Source: Cymbomonas tetramitiformis | Taxonomy: Eukaryota; Chlorophyta; Pyramimonadophyceae; Pyramimonadales; Pyramimonadaceae | Assembly: GCA_001247695.2 (NCBI GenBank) | Contig: LGRX02034412.1 | Coordinates: 1-64,000, forward strand | Length of the DNA stretch: 64,000 nt | Direction of reading: 5' to 3' | Notes under the pieces: model-generated | What the model was told of the DNA's origin: nothing | The model's input: only the letters and a program-made list of their open reading frames with translations | Database searches by the model: none | Shown: one piece after another, positions 9,525 to 21,874 of the stretch | How the letters are laid out: each line of letters opens with the position of its first letter | Numbering within the stretch: the stretch's first letter is position 1 | Translations under genes and position numbers: made by a program

Positions 9525-11584
9525 CTATGTATTTCCGTTTCTACAGTACCTGTGAGCGAGCTTCCCTTCCAGTCTTATCTGGCAGTAGTGCTCCCTGCTG
9601 TTTGCAATGTCTTGTTCCGGGTTGGTTTCGGTCGGGTCTAGGGTGAGGTTACCCGCGTGCAGTGTGGGCCAAGCTTGCCCCATGTGTGGTCTCCCTGCCA
9701 GTATTTCCTCGAGTCCCTCGGGGTGGGTCACTTTGGAGCCCCTTGCCTGTAGTCTTTTCTTGAGGGTTGGGAAGGTGGCCGCAGTCTGGCCCCTCCTTTT
9801 GGCCAGCTTCAGGTAGTCAGTAATTGTTTCTTGAGTGCTCCATGTGTAGGAGTCCTCCCCGCCTGGGTGCTGCCATTGCGTTCTATACTGAGTTATTTGT
9901 GAGTGGGGGTCTGTTGGGTTGACTAGCATCGTTCTCATGGCCACAATTTCCTTTGTTTTGTCTATAGCCTGGCCTCTCACGAATTGGCTGGCTTCTAGCT
10001 TTTCTGCCATGGGGTCTACTTCCTCCGCCCAATTGGTTTGTGTGTGGTAGTGAGGGGCTTGCTGGCCTTCTTCATCCTCATGCATTTGTTCGGTGTTCTC
10101 CGTTTCATTAATCCTGGTGAGTGGGTGCAGAGAGAGTTGTCTGCGCATTTCTTCCTTGGGGACCAGCCTTGCCTCCCATTCCGCCATTTTTGCCCTCAGT
10201 TGTTCTGGGTTAACCCCTAAACTGCTATGTGATGAGCTAGCTCATCAACGGACTTACTTTCAAATTCATTCCTCGGCCACTTGTGTCAAGGACAGTGGTC
10301 GGAATCACTCACCTAAGTTATATACGTCTACCTGAACATGTATTCCTAAAATGTATCGACTTACTTTACCCATATATCAATGATATATATCTCACTTAGA
10401 AGCATTTCTCACGTCCGCGAAACCTCAAAGTTTGCCATTCTCGTGTGATGTGAAATCGAAGAAATCGCTTTTAAAACGCGTAAAACCGTGCTACATGCTT
10501 TATTGGCCACGTGTGTGAAATGTTTTATTGTATATTGTCATATCAAACCGCAACGCATCTCACGTGGAGCATACACCGACTTTCTACACAGCTTTTCCCC
10601 CAAAAACACCAAATCTGGCCTTAAGTATGGAAAACATTGAAAATCTAATGTTTTTTCTTGTTTTTTGGTGTTTTTTTCACCTATATTGCTACGTATTCCG
10701 ATATATAAGTGACATTCACCCCCCAAACTCGTTGTATATCTGAAACCATGCATAAATCTCGTAGTTTGATGGACGTGAGCAAATCCAACACTCGAAGTTT
10801 TGGTCGTGAGAGAGCATTTCCCGGAAACATGATTTCCAAAACCCCGATATTTTTGCTTGTATATTCTCGATATATCGATATATATTCCGAAATTACGTGT
10901 GTGTGATGGCCCAAAATGTTTGTGTATGGGTATCGAATGGTAAATGCTATTGTGCACACGTGACACGTCGAGATGCACGATGATAAAAGTGAATTTGCAA
11001 AAGAATCGTTTTTGGTAAAAAATTCCCTCCGCAGTTTAGGGGTTAAGGCGCGGGAGGTTGGTTCGTATCGTGTGGGTGTCCAATGGTCCCTCACAGGGGG
11101 TGTTCCTGTATTGTTGCTTCATTCGTCTGTTCGCACTGCTTTCGTAGAAGTCTCCCGGGGCTGCGACATCTCGCGGCTGGGCTTCACACAGGTATGGGTA
11201 GAGGTGTGCCAGCCCTTTCGCTATGGCGTTTCGGTCGGTTTTGAGAGCCGCGTCCGTGCATTGTTTCCTAATGTCGCGTTCGTTGAGTGCTTGCTGGCCA
11301 TCCTGGGTTATGAGGAACGCCAGGTCCGGGAAGTGGGTGAACAATTTCAAGCATGTTGTGAAGTTCAGTGCCACCGGTGTGTCTTCACGAGGTACTTTGA
11401 GCTTAGTTGTTTGGTCTGTGTACATCGCCAACCAGCCTAGGGGTGCTGGGAGGTCCCCGTCCATTATTTTGCCTGCTTTTGTTTTTCTGGTCGTTCCTTC
11501 CATTTCCTTGTCGGACTTTCTTCTGGTCGCTCCCTTTAGTTGCTCCATTATTTTCGGCACGGGGGTCTGAAGTTGCTGTAGCAT
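9525..11584 (-). pseudogene. LINE ORF2 C-terminal region, split by a MITE
   Basis: Two minus-strand frames, 11584-11036 and 10187-9525, are separated only by the 828-bp TTAA-flanked insertion. Joining them across one TTAA keeps the reading frame (…RLNP then EQLRAKMAEW…). The joined region lies downstream of the reverse transcriptase. It is hydrophilic with many Thr, Gln and charged residues. I recognise no RNase H or zinc-knuckle signature. Its product ends near 9525, leaving about 225 bp of possible 3' UTR. Confidence 0.6.
10215..11042. mobile_element. 828-bp piggyBac-like non-autonomous element
   Basis: The ends are CCCCTAAACTGC (10215-10226) and its exact complement GCAGTTTAGGGG (11031-11042). 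They are flanked directly by TTAA on both sides (10211-10214 and 11043-11046). TTAA duplication and CCC-starting inverted ends are the hallmark of the piggyBac superfamily. The interior is AT-rich with no transposase-like frame, so this is a MITE or internally deleted copy. Its precise removal leaves a single TTAA and restores the frame of the surrounding LINE ORF2, which independently confirms both boundaries. Confidence 0.9.
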
Positions 11585-11645
11585 TCCCTCGGTTCCTCGG
11601 GGTGTAATATTGTATATGAGTAGGGCGTTGAGTTTTCTGAGTGTG

Positions 11646-13402
11646 TTATATTTCGTCTAGTGCCCCCCCCCAGAGTTTGTCGAGGTTCGTGCAGTTTAGT
11701 CGTGTGGTGTTGTGGTGCTCCACCAGCCCTCTGGTGGACCTGCTGACATGGGACACCTTGAGTCTCGACATTAGGTTTATCCGTCTCCATGCCGGGCCTC
11801 GGACTGCCCCCCTGTCCTCTTCGATGTGCATGGCCTCTAGCAGCCCACTCCATATTGACTGGGCATAGACTGCTTGGAGTGGTACCATGCCTAGACCAAA
11901 GCGTTCTTTCTCTTGAGTGGTGAAAATGTTCGGCATCCCGTTGCGGGGCAGTCCTTGAATGTTCTTTGTGGCCCCTCCTATTACCTTGTTGAAATCATCT
12001 ATCTCCCCTGCAATGTAGAGGCCGAGGTGCAGTCCGTATCTGAACTTGCCCAATATCGCTGAGTGCAGTGAGTACTCTTTTTGGTCTGGCGTGAGTGGGG
12101 AGCGCAGCAGTGCTTGTATTATGTGGTCCATCTCTTCTCTAGCGGTCTTTTTTTCTTCGTCCCAGTTGCCTGAGAATGCCAACAGTACCCCTAGGTACTT
12201 GTACGTTTCATTTGGCATGAGAATTTTGAAGTGGTTGAGCTTTCCGTCCGCGCCTGTCGTTTTGAGTTCTTCATGAAGTTTTCGGGGTATTTGAACCCCG
12301 TTCTTTATGCCTGTTATAGCTGACTTGGTGAGGTTGATTTTGAGTGCACTCCATTTTGAGAATGCCTGTAGTTTGTGCAGCTGTGCTCTCGTGTGGAGAA
12401 TTGTGGGGCACAATATTAGGAGGTTGTCGACAAACGCACCCGCGGTTATTCTGAGGGGGCCCAGTCTTTTTTGTTCCGCGGCATATTTGTGCCGGTATCC
12501 GTGCTCTCCTACCTCCAGCCACCTTAGTAGTGGCTCCTGGTATATTATGAAGAGGAGGGGGCTCATGTTGTCCCCCTGGAAGAGTCCTCTTTGTACATGT
12601 ACCGTGCTGAGGGAGGTCTCCCCTCCGACTCTGGTGTTCATTGACACGGGTGTCATGGTTGTGTGTTCCTAGGACGTCCTTGACTACCTGTGTGAGGTCC
12701 TCAGGTATCCCCAGGTACTGCATAATGTGCAGTAGTTTGTTGTGGTCCACTGAGCCGTATGCGTTTTCGAAGTCTACGTATAGGTCATGTAGTTCCCGCC
12801 CTGAGACGTTGGCGTCCTCTATTGCATTTGTGACTCTGGTTAGTTGCCTGAGGGTGTTCCTTTTCTCCCTCGAGCCTTCTTGCGCCTGGGCCAGTATCCC
12901 CTGCGTCTCACAGAATGCCGCGAGAGCATGCTCGCTATTTGTGAGGTATACAGCTTGAACACTCCTTCTATCAGCCGTATCAGGGCTATGCGGGTCTGTA
13001 GTTTTGCTGTAGGGTCACGTCCCCTTTCTTGTGGTGGAAGCAGAACGTCCCCCTTTTCCACATAAGGGGGGCATGTTTGCTGGTCCACATTTCTAGCATG
13101 AGCGCATGTAGGGCATCGTGGAAGTCCTCCGGCATATATTTGAGAATTTCATTTGGAGTTCTGGTAGGGCCTGGCGCTTTTCTTATTGTTGAGGGTGTGC
13201 ACCGCTTTGTTGTAGCCTTGCCTACTAATGGTGAGGTCCAGCCAGCAGTACTCGGTCTCACTGCTTTTATCAGGCGCTCTTTCTGGGTTGGGTCCTCCCA
13301 TGGTGGAGGGCTTGGGTCTGGTGGGCTACGGTGTTCCATATTGTATGGTGAGGAGTGTGCCATGTGGTCCGTGAGTGCATTTGCAATGTTCCCATGTCCC
13401 AC
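11646..13402 (-). pseudogene. LINE reverse transcriptase domain, broken
   Basis: Fragments in three frames carry, in order, a KAPGP...PNE motif with a following WKRG...HKKGD..NYRP block (13402-12986), the GIPEDL region (12750-12271), the QGDNMSPLLF block and the catalytic box (12656-11646). These are standard LINE RT blocks. The catalytic box reads Phe-Val-Asp-Asn where Tyr/Phe-x-Asp-Asp is expected, so one metal-binding Asp is lost. The change corresponds to G-to-A on the coding strand. Together with the frameshifts this copy cannot make active RT. Confidence 0.8.
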
Positions 13403-13652
13403 TGCAAGTTTGCCCTCCCTATCTTGTAGCGCCTGTATGTTCGTTGTGGGAGCGTGGCCTGTCTCCTGTGCCTTGGCATATATTCTTTTGTGGTATCTTT
13501 TTTGGTTATTTCAGTACTCCTTGACCGTTTTGTCATTGGGCCCCTGCTTGGCCTGTTTCCAATGTTGTTTGACCACCTGGTGTGCCGCTGACCTTTCCTT
13601 TATGGCCTCATCAGTGAGCTATTCTAGCCATTCCTTTGTGTCTGCATTGTCT

Positions 13653-15164
13653 CTATCGGCAAGGCCTTGCCTTTCCCCTTCCTTTAGGTTTTGGAGGGTC
13701 TCGTGTTCTGTGTGTGGGTTTCGTAGTTGCAGTTTGGCTTTTTTTGTGCGCTCTCATTTTTATTATCGTTGCATTTCTTGTCCTCCTATATTTTTTGCTC
13801 ATTGATAGGTCCGTCGAGGCCCGGTTGGAGGTACCTCCTACCATTGCAGTTGGCAGCTCTTTGTCGTCTAGTGCGCTTTTGTTTGCCCTGGCAAGTATGT
13901 CCAGGACCATTTCACCTGCTCTGTCTATGGTGGCATGCGCCACCTGCCTGCTGCCCTCTTCCCTGCACTTGGTGGCTGCCTCCGTTACGGGTCTCAATTC
14001 TGTTGTACTGGCGTAGTCGTGTGTCCTGAGGAGGACGCTTTGGAGCGTCTCTCTGTCTGTTTTGTTCAAGGGTGTGTCCAATTTTACTTGTCCCGGCTGG
14101 GGGTTGCGGTCCACATATGGTTCATGGGTGTTAATGTTGTCCAGTCGAAGGGTTGCCATGCTCACCATTTCATGGTCACTCGTGTGGTGTTGAGTGAGGT
14201 GTGAGCCGTCCTCTATCTCATACTGCGCCTGCTTATTTGTTGGTGCCAGCCATCTATCTATATTTTTGTTGTTTGCCCAGTTCAGGGTGGTGTTGACTGG
14301 TGGGCCGACATTGTGGAGGTCAAGCGTTTCCGTGAGTTTCTTCCATTGCCTGTCGGCCTTTTTTACCCCCGTGCATGTGCTAGTGTTGCTTGCGTTGAGG
14401 TCCCCTCCTATGACTAAATGTTCGTTGTGTTTCGCTGCGGTTCTTTGCAGCAGGTTGGCCTTGTACCATAGTATTCTGTCCCTAATTTTCCATTCCTCCG
14501 CTCCCGGCGGGTTGTATATGCCTAACGCATGGTACATTACATCCCCCGGTAAGTGTAACACCACGTGTAGGAGGTACCCATCTAGGTGCCGTGTGGGGAC
14601 CACATGGTGGTTGTGTGCATGGTTGTAGGGGTTGCTGAGGAGCATTACCACCCCTCCTTTCGCTGTACGTTCGTCCATGCCTTGTGCTTCCCGTGTTTCT
14701 ACCCTGGTGCCTATCGCAGTGAACCGCATGTCTCTGAATTTCCTCATCGCACCGTCATGTGCGTGCTTCACCTCTGTGAGTACAATAAGGTGTGGGCCTT
14801 GCTGGTTGTCATGTATGTTCTTGACAGCTTCAACGAGGTCTAGTCAGGCATCACTTTGCCCTGCTATGTTCCATGTAAGCATGTGTAGACGGTCCTCTCC
14901 AACATCCGCCTTCTTGGGTTCCGTGAGGGGGGGTTGGTATTCGCAGGTCTGAGGTGTCGCTTCTTGTGTGTTCTCCTGCGTTTCGCCGAATTTTTCCCAT
15001 TGCTCGGTTGGGCTGTCCGAATTCCGCGTCTCCTCTGTGTTTGTTGCCTCCTCATTCGAGCAGGGGTCCTGGTCGCCCTTTTCCCCCCGTTTGACTTCAC
15101 TCTTATCCTGCAGTGTCATGGGGACCCGTCTGTGGAGCCACCTCCATAGGCCTGGTTGTCTCAT
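13653..15164 (-). pseudogene. LINE APE-type endonuclease domain with one in-frame stop
   Basis: The frame begins upstream with LTWNIAGQ, the usual first block of an APE endonuclease. It meets a TGA at 14844-14846 and continues in the same frame with GGVVMLL, YNPP, VIGGDLNAS (the GDxN block) and SDHEMV (the catalytic SDH block). All main nicking-endonuclease blocks are therefore present. The TGA could derive from CGA by C-to-T change. Upstream of the domain is a hydrophilic leader rich in Glu, Thr and Gln. The RT follows after a frame break near 13650-13400. Confidence 0.8.
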
Positions 15165-16389
15165 GCCATATTTGCGTTCGGGTGTTCGCTCCTGTCTGTG
15201 GTTCTTGTTTGCCTGCCCCAGGGTGGATCACTGGGTCCTCAATGTTCCGTTGTGTCCCAACACGTTGTTGGTCGTGTATTGGGGTTTGCCTTTGCCCCTC
15301 GGCTGCTGAGATTCTTGCTTTTACCGGCTGTTGTATCGACTTTCTGTAAGCATCAATCACGGCTCTGTCCGTGGCTCCCCACTTGCGTATCGCTTCTTTG
15401 AAGTGGGTGGGCCAGTGCCCTTCCGGGCCGCGTCGCCTGGAAGTGCGTCCATGCCTTGGTTGCCAGCAGGACCCACGTTCCGCAGTTGTAGTGGTCACGT
15501 GCGTTTTGGTTCCCCACGTTCATGAGTTCTACCGTTACCTTTATGTCGAGCTTTTTGGTAAGGTGCTCTGCCCAGTTTGTTGTTTCTGTTGTTAACCTTT
15601 TGGTGTTAAATAGGGTTGCATTGGTTTTCCCATTCGAGGGGTCATATATTCAGAACTTAAGCGTGGCATCCCCCTTGTTCGGGCTAGCCAGCACCGCTCT
15701 CCAGTGATTGTTTACCATCGCATACCGGTATGCAGAAGCTCTGGGAGTTCCTGAGTAGGTGCAGTGCCGTTTCGGTGTGTGGTTTGTTGTTGTTTCTTGG
15801 TTTCGGGGCTTCTCGCATTGTGGCTATCACCAGGGGGGGCATTGGGGTGTCCTCGTATACTGTGTGGGCGTGCCTAATCTGGTGCATGTTCAGCCGGCCC
15901 TTCCTCTCAAACAGCCCTTGCATGGTGGTGTTGTATGGGTATATTTCTGTTTGGTTTTGGCTCCCTCCACCTGTCATGCTCGACTCTCGGTCGTGGGCCC
16001 GCTTCTTCATTGTTTGTTCAATCTGTCTCATCAACAGCTTGCCCCTTGTTGGGGTGCCTTCTCTTACTATGACTATCGCGCACCCTGGTTTTCTCGTTCT
16101 AACAAACATGGGCCTGCCATTGCAAATAATTAGTCTGAGCATTTTGAAGCCGTCGGGCGGCTGGGTGCCTCGTTTCGTCACACTTTTCACTACGGCCTGG
16201 GTCCTATTGAGTTTGCGCCTGAACTTGCTCCTGTTGTGTACTTTGTGGGTTATCCTACTCCTAAGGCCACATACTGTTTCTCTTGGCGTTAGCGTTGTAA
16301 TCATCATAATGAGTAGTGGGGTTGTGGCAATCGCTACCGTTTGCAGCAGCTTGGTTGCCTCCCATTGTGTCCCCTCCGGGGTCAGCTGC

Positions 16390-17590
16390 AGTGCGCGTGC
16401 CGTTATCAAGTTTATGGTTACAACGTTACATAGCCCTAAACTCCTGGTTGTATCGCCCCTACCATCTTTCCATTGGTGGGTTTCATTTTTGGTACATCGT
16501 CCCGTCATTATGCAAAACATTTGGGGTGTTTTGGCGATTTTCCCGTTTTTTTTGTTTTTACGTAGAGCATTTTTGGGAATTCGCTTTGGTCGAGTGTCGG
16601 CAGTTCGCTTCTATATTTTGTGTGCCGCCACCCCTCACTCTTCTGAGCAATTTTCCAGAGTTATATAGCTTGCTTCTTATTGTGCAGCGCTGTGTGCGTC
16701 TGTATGTGTCTGTTATTGTTAGGGTTTCCTTAGGGTGCATCGCTATACTGCAATAATTTTGCCTCGGGTGGGTGGGCGTGAGTGTTTTTCCCGTTTGGTT
16801 GGGGTGTTTATTTTGGACATGTGTTTTTGGTTTATGCGTTACCTCACTGTTGCCTCCTTTGTGGGAAGTTTCGTACGTGTTGTTCTTGTATGGTGGGTCG
16901 TGAGTTTTATTGAGTGTCGCGCCTTCAGCAGCCCCTGTCTGGGAGTTAATGTGTCCGGTTGACACCCGTAATGCTCCCATCAGGGTACATTGCAGCGTTT
17001 GCGTTGTTGCCAGGTTTATAGTTACAGCGTTACATGACCCTAAACGCATGGTTATAACGCCCCTAATATCTTTCCATGTGTGGGTTTCGTTTTTGGTGCG
17101 CTGTCCCGTCACTATGTAAAAGTTTTGGGGTGTTTCGGCAATTTTCCTCGATTTTTTTGTTTTTACGTAGAGCATTTTCAGGAATTCGCTAGTGGTCGAA
17201 TGTCGGCACTCGGCAGTTCGCTCTCATACTTTGTGTGCCGAGACTCACAGCTCCCCTGAGCCATTTCCCAGAGTTACATAGCGTGCTTTCTATTGTGCTG
17301 CGTTGTGCGCGTCCATATGTGCCGGTTATTGTTAGGGTTCCCTTAGCAATAATTTCGCCTTGGCTGAATCGTTTTCCTAGGTTGGTTGGGGTGTTTATGT
17401 TGGACATGTGTTTTTGACTCATGTACAGAGTTATAATCGCAGCCACTGTGGAAAGTTTCGTGTGCGGTGTCCGTATGGGGGGTGTTGTTATGGGGTGTTG
17501 TGCACTCAGTAGGCCCTGCCTAGAAGTTAATGTGCTGTTCACATATCTTAGTGGAGCTAATGGAATGGGCATAGTACGTGTGCATTGCGG
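16390..17590 (-). repeat. two diverged ~600-bp tandem repeats inside the LINE
   Basis: The block beginning GTTTATGGTTACAACGTTAC near 16411 is repeated with substitutions near 17012, and the following several hundred bases stay collinear. Shared landmarks include TTTTTACGTAGAGCATTTT, GTCGAGTGTCGGCAGTTCGC-like and GTTATTGTTAGGGTT. A weaker third start is visible near 17581. The repeats lie between ORF1 and the endonuclease and have no intact frame. Their degree of divergence suggests they were old when the LINE inserted or have decayed with it. Confidence 0.65.
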
Positions 17591-17816
17591 TGGAGGTGTT
17601 TATTGTGTGCGTACTGTAATTGTTTGTTTCTGTGTGTCGGGTGTTTTGCTTATCATCTGGAGAAATTATGGTGTAGCTGTTACAGTATGGGCAGTGCAGG
17701 GTGTTGCTCGGGGGCATGTTGTGTTTCCATTATGTGCCGGTGTTGGCGGTGTTTGCAGTGTGGCTGTGATGAGAGCCGTGCCTATAGTTAAGGGTTTTAT
17801 GTTTACTTCCCTGCCT

Positions 17817-20800
17817 TTATTCGGTACATTTGGCTTGGTCGTTGTTATTTTCGGTATGATCGGGAGTGGGAACAGGCAAGTGCACATATCTACAGCTCAG
17901 GGAGTTGGCATGGTGGGGCACAGCATCAAGTGCAGGTGGGCAGTTGACAGCCATAATAAATATTATTGCTAGTTGTGTGTCAGAAAAGGCTAGTATGGGC
18001 TTACTGTTCCCTATATGCCCTTTGTCTACTGCGGCTATATAGCCTGTCGATGCCGTCTCCGTACTCCTTAGTGCCAGGGAGTTGCACTGGCCCCCTGCTC
18101 GATTGCACCTTCCACCTTTCTGTAGTGTTTGGCTAGCCTTTGGGTTTTTGTTCAGCTGTTCAAGAAGGGGTGGGGTGTGTGCTGTGTGTACCTTCTGTGT
18201 GGGCTTGACGTGTGCCTGTTTTAGGCCACTTTGTCCAGTAGCCCCGCGGCTTCCTTGGTTCTCTGTGGCACAACAGATGTATGTTAGTTTGTTGTTGGTA
18301 CCTTTGTGCTGGGAAGACTGATCGCAGTTTGCAGTGATGTGGTTTGTCAGGCAGGGGGGTGTGTGTTTTCTTACCTTTCTGGTGATTGGTGGATTAGCTC
18401 GGGGGCTTCCCAGCTGGGCTTCCTCCCGTGTGGCTGTCTGGCTCACCCGTGCAGCCCTCCTCTTTGCTGGTGGCTCCGCCCCAGATGTCTTGTCGCCTGT
18501 CTGGGCCGGCTGCCTCTTTGATGGGGGCTGCCTCTTTCTGGGGTCGGCCTTGGGTCCGTGGTATGGGATGCCCTTGTACTCCGTGTCCTCGTCCGTCGAT
18601 GAGGCCCTCTTCTTTGTGAAGTGGAGTGGTTCTTGATCAACCGTTGGCGGCTTGCTCTCCCTCGTGAGTCTGTCGGTGAGCGCCGTCAGTGTGTTAACCA
18701 TAGCACTCCCAGTGGCACGGTATGTTTGATGGAATCCCCGGACCTCCTGGGTGATCTCGATGTGACGTTTCCCCGCAGTGAGCTCTTGCTCCTGGTGGAG
18801 TTGACGAAGCTCCTCCACCGTCACCGGCTTGGACTCGTTGAACTTCGCCAGTTGTTTGTTGATGTTTTTTAGGAGAGTCTTGGTCTCCGGTGTGGACTGT
18901 GCTGGCAATGATACCTTGACTAGTTCGTACAGTCAGGTGTGATATTCAGTGTGTCATCTTCGGTGATCAGCTTGTGCGACAACCTCGGTATATATGTCTA
19001 TTATCTGAGTTTATCTTGGTTCGTTGTTTCACCGTCGGCAGCGTTCCCCCTCGTGCACTGCTGAGTTTCTAGCAGACTGCTTTCCAGATGTTGTCGTCTT
19101 CTGGAGTATCTCACTGGCCTTGGTCTCAACTTTGTCGATGAGCTTGGAGGCTACCGTGTCGGCTATCTTGTCGAGACGGGCTCCTTGCTCCTCCCTGTCA
19201 CGAGGGGTTCTCGGGGCTTGGCGTTCTATGGTGCCCGCACCTTTGGCGCTCCACCTTCCCACTTCTAGCGTGATGGAGACAATGATGTGCCTGCCTCTGT
19301 TGTCTACTCCACCAGGGACTTGCACGGACTGCTTGCCCGCTTTGGCCAGCGCTTCATACGCCTCTGCAATGAAGATGGCATAGTAGTTGATTGAGCCGTT
19401 CCCGTTGCGTTTCCACTGCAGGAGTGATGCAGAGTCCCCGGGGACTGACGGGGCCCACTGCCTGGAAGGAACGTGAAGATCAAATATCTCGTTGGTTTCC
19501 TTGAGGGTCGTGGTGTTCTGGGTGAGCTTCTCGATGTGCTCGGCCACCGGCCCACCGCGGTCACGATGCAACGCCGGTGGGAAGAGAGGAGCGCTTGCTT
19601 CTTGTCTGCGATGGCTACTTCCCGAGCTGTTGCCGCCTCGCTGATTTCCTTGCCTGGCAGTCAGCACTCAGTTGTAGGGAAGCCCCAGTTGTACGGGTTC
19701 TGCAGGATGAGCTCCGCCGCCGCCGGTGAGACTGCTTCTAGCAGTAGTATCTCTCGGAACGTGGCGTCCTCCGGGGATTCGCGCAAAGTGCCCTTTCGCA
19801 TTCTGTCCACGAGCTGTCCTAGCTTCTGCTGGCTCTCCCGCCTGTGGATGATGTCGGCTGCGAGTATGTTTGAAACGTCCTCGATGGACCTGCCACTGAG
19901 TTGGGGCCCGTAGACTAGAATACTGCGGTCTGCCACTGGCCCCTCCACAGGTGTCCACGGGGACCATACGTAGAATCGTAGATGCACGGGAGCACCAACT
20001 GCTCCCTGGTGCACGTCTGGTGGGCCTGCGGTACCAGGTGCATAGGGAGCCTGAATATGGGATTAAAAAGTACGAAAGCGGCGAGGGGTCGGTTATGGAA
20101 GGCTAGGTCGATCTGTCTGACTATGCCAGCATGGTTTAGCCATACGTGTGTATGCTCTAGCTCGAAGACAATAGATTCTGGGGAGGTGGAGATGTCGTGG
20201 AGGAGCGCGTTTAGGTACCTGAGGTACTTGAGTACCTCCTTCATTGTTTCGTCCAGGTCCACTATTTTGAGTTGTGGGGTCCCCGTGTATGGGAACCCTG
20301 TTGGCCTCGTGTCGCTAGGGTCGGGGTTGCTCCCTGTCACTGTGCGCACGTGGATGAGCTCTAGTCTGTTGCCATGCCTTATTGGCATGCCTAGCTTGAA
20401 GGCGTGTGCCTGGGGGTCTTTTGCAACCAGTACCTCTCGGCGGTCGTAGTGCCACCTGATGGTAGTTTTGTATAGCTTGGCCTCTGGGTTGTCCTTGATG
20501 CGGGGGTTGCTTTGGTATATTCTGGTGGCCCTCTCCCGCGGGCTCTCGCAGCTTGTGCTCGCCTCCAGGAGGCTCGGAACTGCTCGAACAGGGGCGCTTT
20601 CTACCTTTCGGTAGTCCAGCGGCCGCTCCAGCGCCCTGCGGATCTCCTCCTTGGACACTTGTGTTTTGTTACTGGGTGGTATCCCCTCGGGGTTCCCAGT
20701 GCGGGGGGCGGCAGAGCCGGGTAGCCCGTCTCCATGTTTTTTGTGTGTGGTTTGTCGAGGGACTTTGCTCGCTGCAAAGCGTACCCGTTTGTCTGTTTTG

Positions 20801-21404
20801 AGTTGTGGCGAGTTGTTGGGGCTCGGAGGTTTCTTGGATGTCCGTAGGTCTTCGCTGTCTTTTGCTATTTCTGCGTCCTCTTCCGATTCAGCTTCCATGT
20901 CGAGTTGTCGACTGCTTTGTCTTCCTCCGGTGTGGAGTACTTGTCTTGGTGCGAGTCGGTGGATGTGGCTTGTGGTTTGTCCGATTCTGCATTGTCTGCT
21001 TCGGAGTCGCTGTACTCCTGCATGTCTTCTATTCCTGGGAGGTTTGCGCCTGCTGCCTGTAGTCGCTGTTGGAATTGTTTTTCGCTCGCGCGGATTTCCG
21101 GGTCTGATTCCACTGGGCGGGCCGTCATTCTGGGTCTGTTTGCGGTTTTTGCCATGCTTTGCGCGTAGGTAGGTGTGTTGTGCTGTGGAGTTGGTTCCGC
21201 TGGTTGTGCGGCTGTGTTTTGAGGTTCATTTCCTCCCCGCAAGTTCAAAACACCGTTAACGCGGGTAGGGTACAAGTCAGCAAGGCAGTGCACGGGGCGT
21301 GGGTGGGCCAAATCTGTGTGTAGCCGTTGTGTCGTTCGCCATGGTGCCGTTGGTGTTGTTCTTGTAGTGGTGCTGCTGCTCCCTGCGAACACAGTTAGTA
21401 GCAA
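17817..21404 (-). pseudogene. LINE ORF1-like region, frameshifted
   Basis: Consecutive minus-strand frames (21404-20865, 20898-19915, 20014-19661, 19667-19029 and 18908-17817) overlap end to end and read as one protein after correcting a few single-base shifts. The N-terminal part is acidic (many Glu, Asp and Ser). A central part has alternating charged and hydrophobic residues. The C-terminal part is basic, with Lys/Arg clusters and Gln/Thr-rich low complexity. I do not recognise an RRM or zinc knuckle, so the ORF1 label rests on position upstream of the endonuclease and RT. The last two frames are joined exactly when the solo LTR at 18900-19074 is removed. Confidence 0.55.
18900..19074 (+). 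mobile_element. solo LTR (K) with GACTG target duplication
   Basis: It begins TGCTGGCAATG and ends GAGTTTCTAGCA. It is flanked by GACTG at 18895-18899 and 19075-19079. It is related to the LTR of element C: both share GACTAGTTCGTACAGTC, GTCATCTTCGGTG and GTTGTTTCACCGTCGGCAGC. LTR plus one duplication is 180 bp, a multiple of three, and removing it joins the two LINE ORF1 frames on either side. A solo LTR is the expected product of LTR-LTR recombination after full insertion. Confidence 0.9.
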
Positions 21405-21869
21405 AATTACATTTTTGAAATTTATTTTCGGGCCTGCGGCTCGGACTAGGTGGCACGTTCAGGCGGCTTCGCGAGAAGTGCACGAAGGCTAGACGACCTG
21501 ATGAGCCTGACGGCCGACGTCCCACCGTCGTCGTGCCACTATGAAAGGGTGCCATAGGCTGGATTTTCAAATTCCCCCAAACGATTTTCTGCTTACAAAT
21601 TCGAAAAGCAACAAGTTTTGCCTCCACTCATCCTGCCTTAAATGATGGTTCCAGTCAAAGGGTAACATCATACAGGGCCAAGAGTGCTAGGACCCATAGT
21701 TTTGGGCCCAAGGCAGTCATCTCCGCAGCTAAACGAGGGCATCAAGTTTCCAATGCTCACAAAGTATGTCGCCTTGTGCATGCACCATTTTTTAGGATAC
21801 TTCCTTGTTTCAAATATATTGTGCTTCTACGGATGGCTTTAGCGCAGATGTCACAATATATGTCGGCTC
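21405..21869. other. flank between the LINE and element A
   Basis: About 460 bp. The first 200 bp are GC-rich and the rest is mixed. No gene, terminal repeat or RNA is recognisable. Confidence 0.4.
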
Positions 21870-21874
21870 TATTC

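Larger units (their letters stand above)
9300..21404 (-). mobile_element. decayed non-LTR retrotransposon (LINE) with two inserted elements
   Basis: Read on the minus strand, the order is an ORF1-like region (about 21150 to 17817), a repeated spacer (about 17590 to 16390), an APE-type endonuclease (15164-13653), reverse transcriptase (about 13402-11646) and a long C-terminal region (to 9525). This is the usual order of an endonuclease-bearing LINE. The frames are interrupted by many frameshifts and stops, so the copy is dead. A piggyBac-like MITE and a solo LTR sit inside it, and removing either rejoins the frame. Outer boundaries are set only by where coding character begins and ends. I found no target duplication or poly-A tail. 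Confidence 0.75.

Noticed and set aside
13029..13805. Plus-strand 258-residue Cys/Ser/Val-rich ORF
   Set aside because: Antisense to the LINE reverse transcriptase and endonuclease frames, which show real motifs.
15730..16668. Plus-strand 312-residue hydrophobic ORF
   Set aside because: It lies antisense to the LINE. Its hydrophobic composition is the expected shadow of a Thr/Asn/Lys-rich minus-strand sequence.
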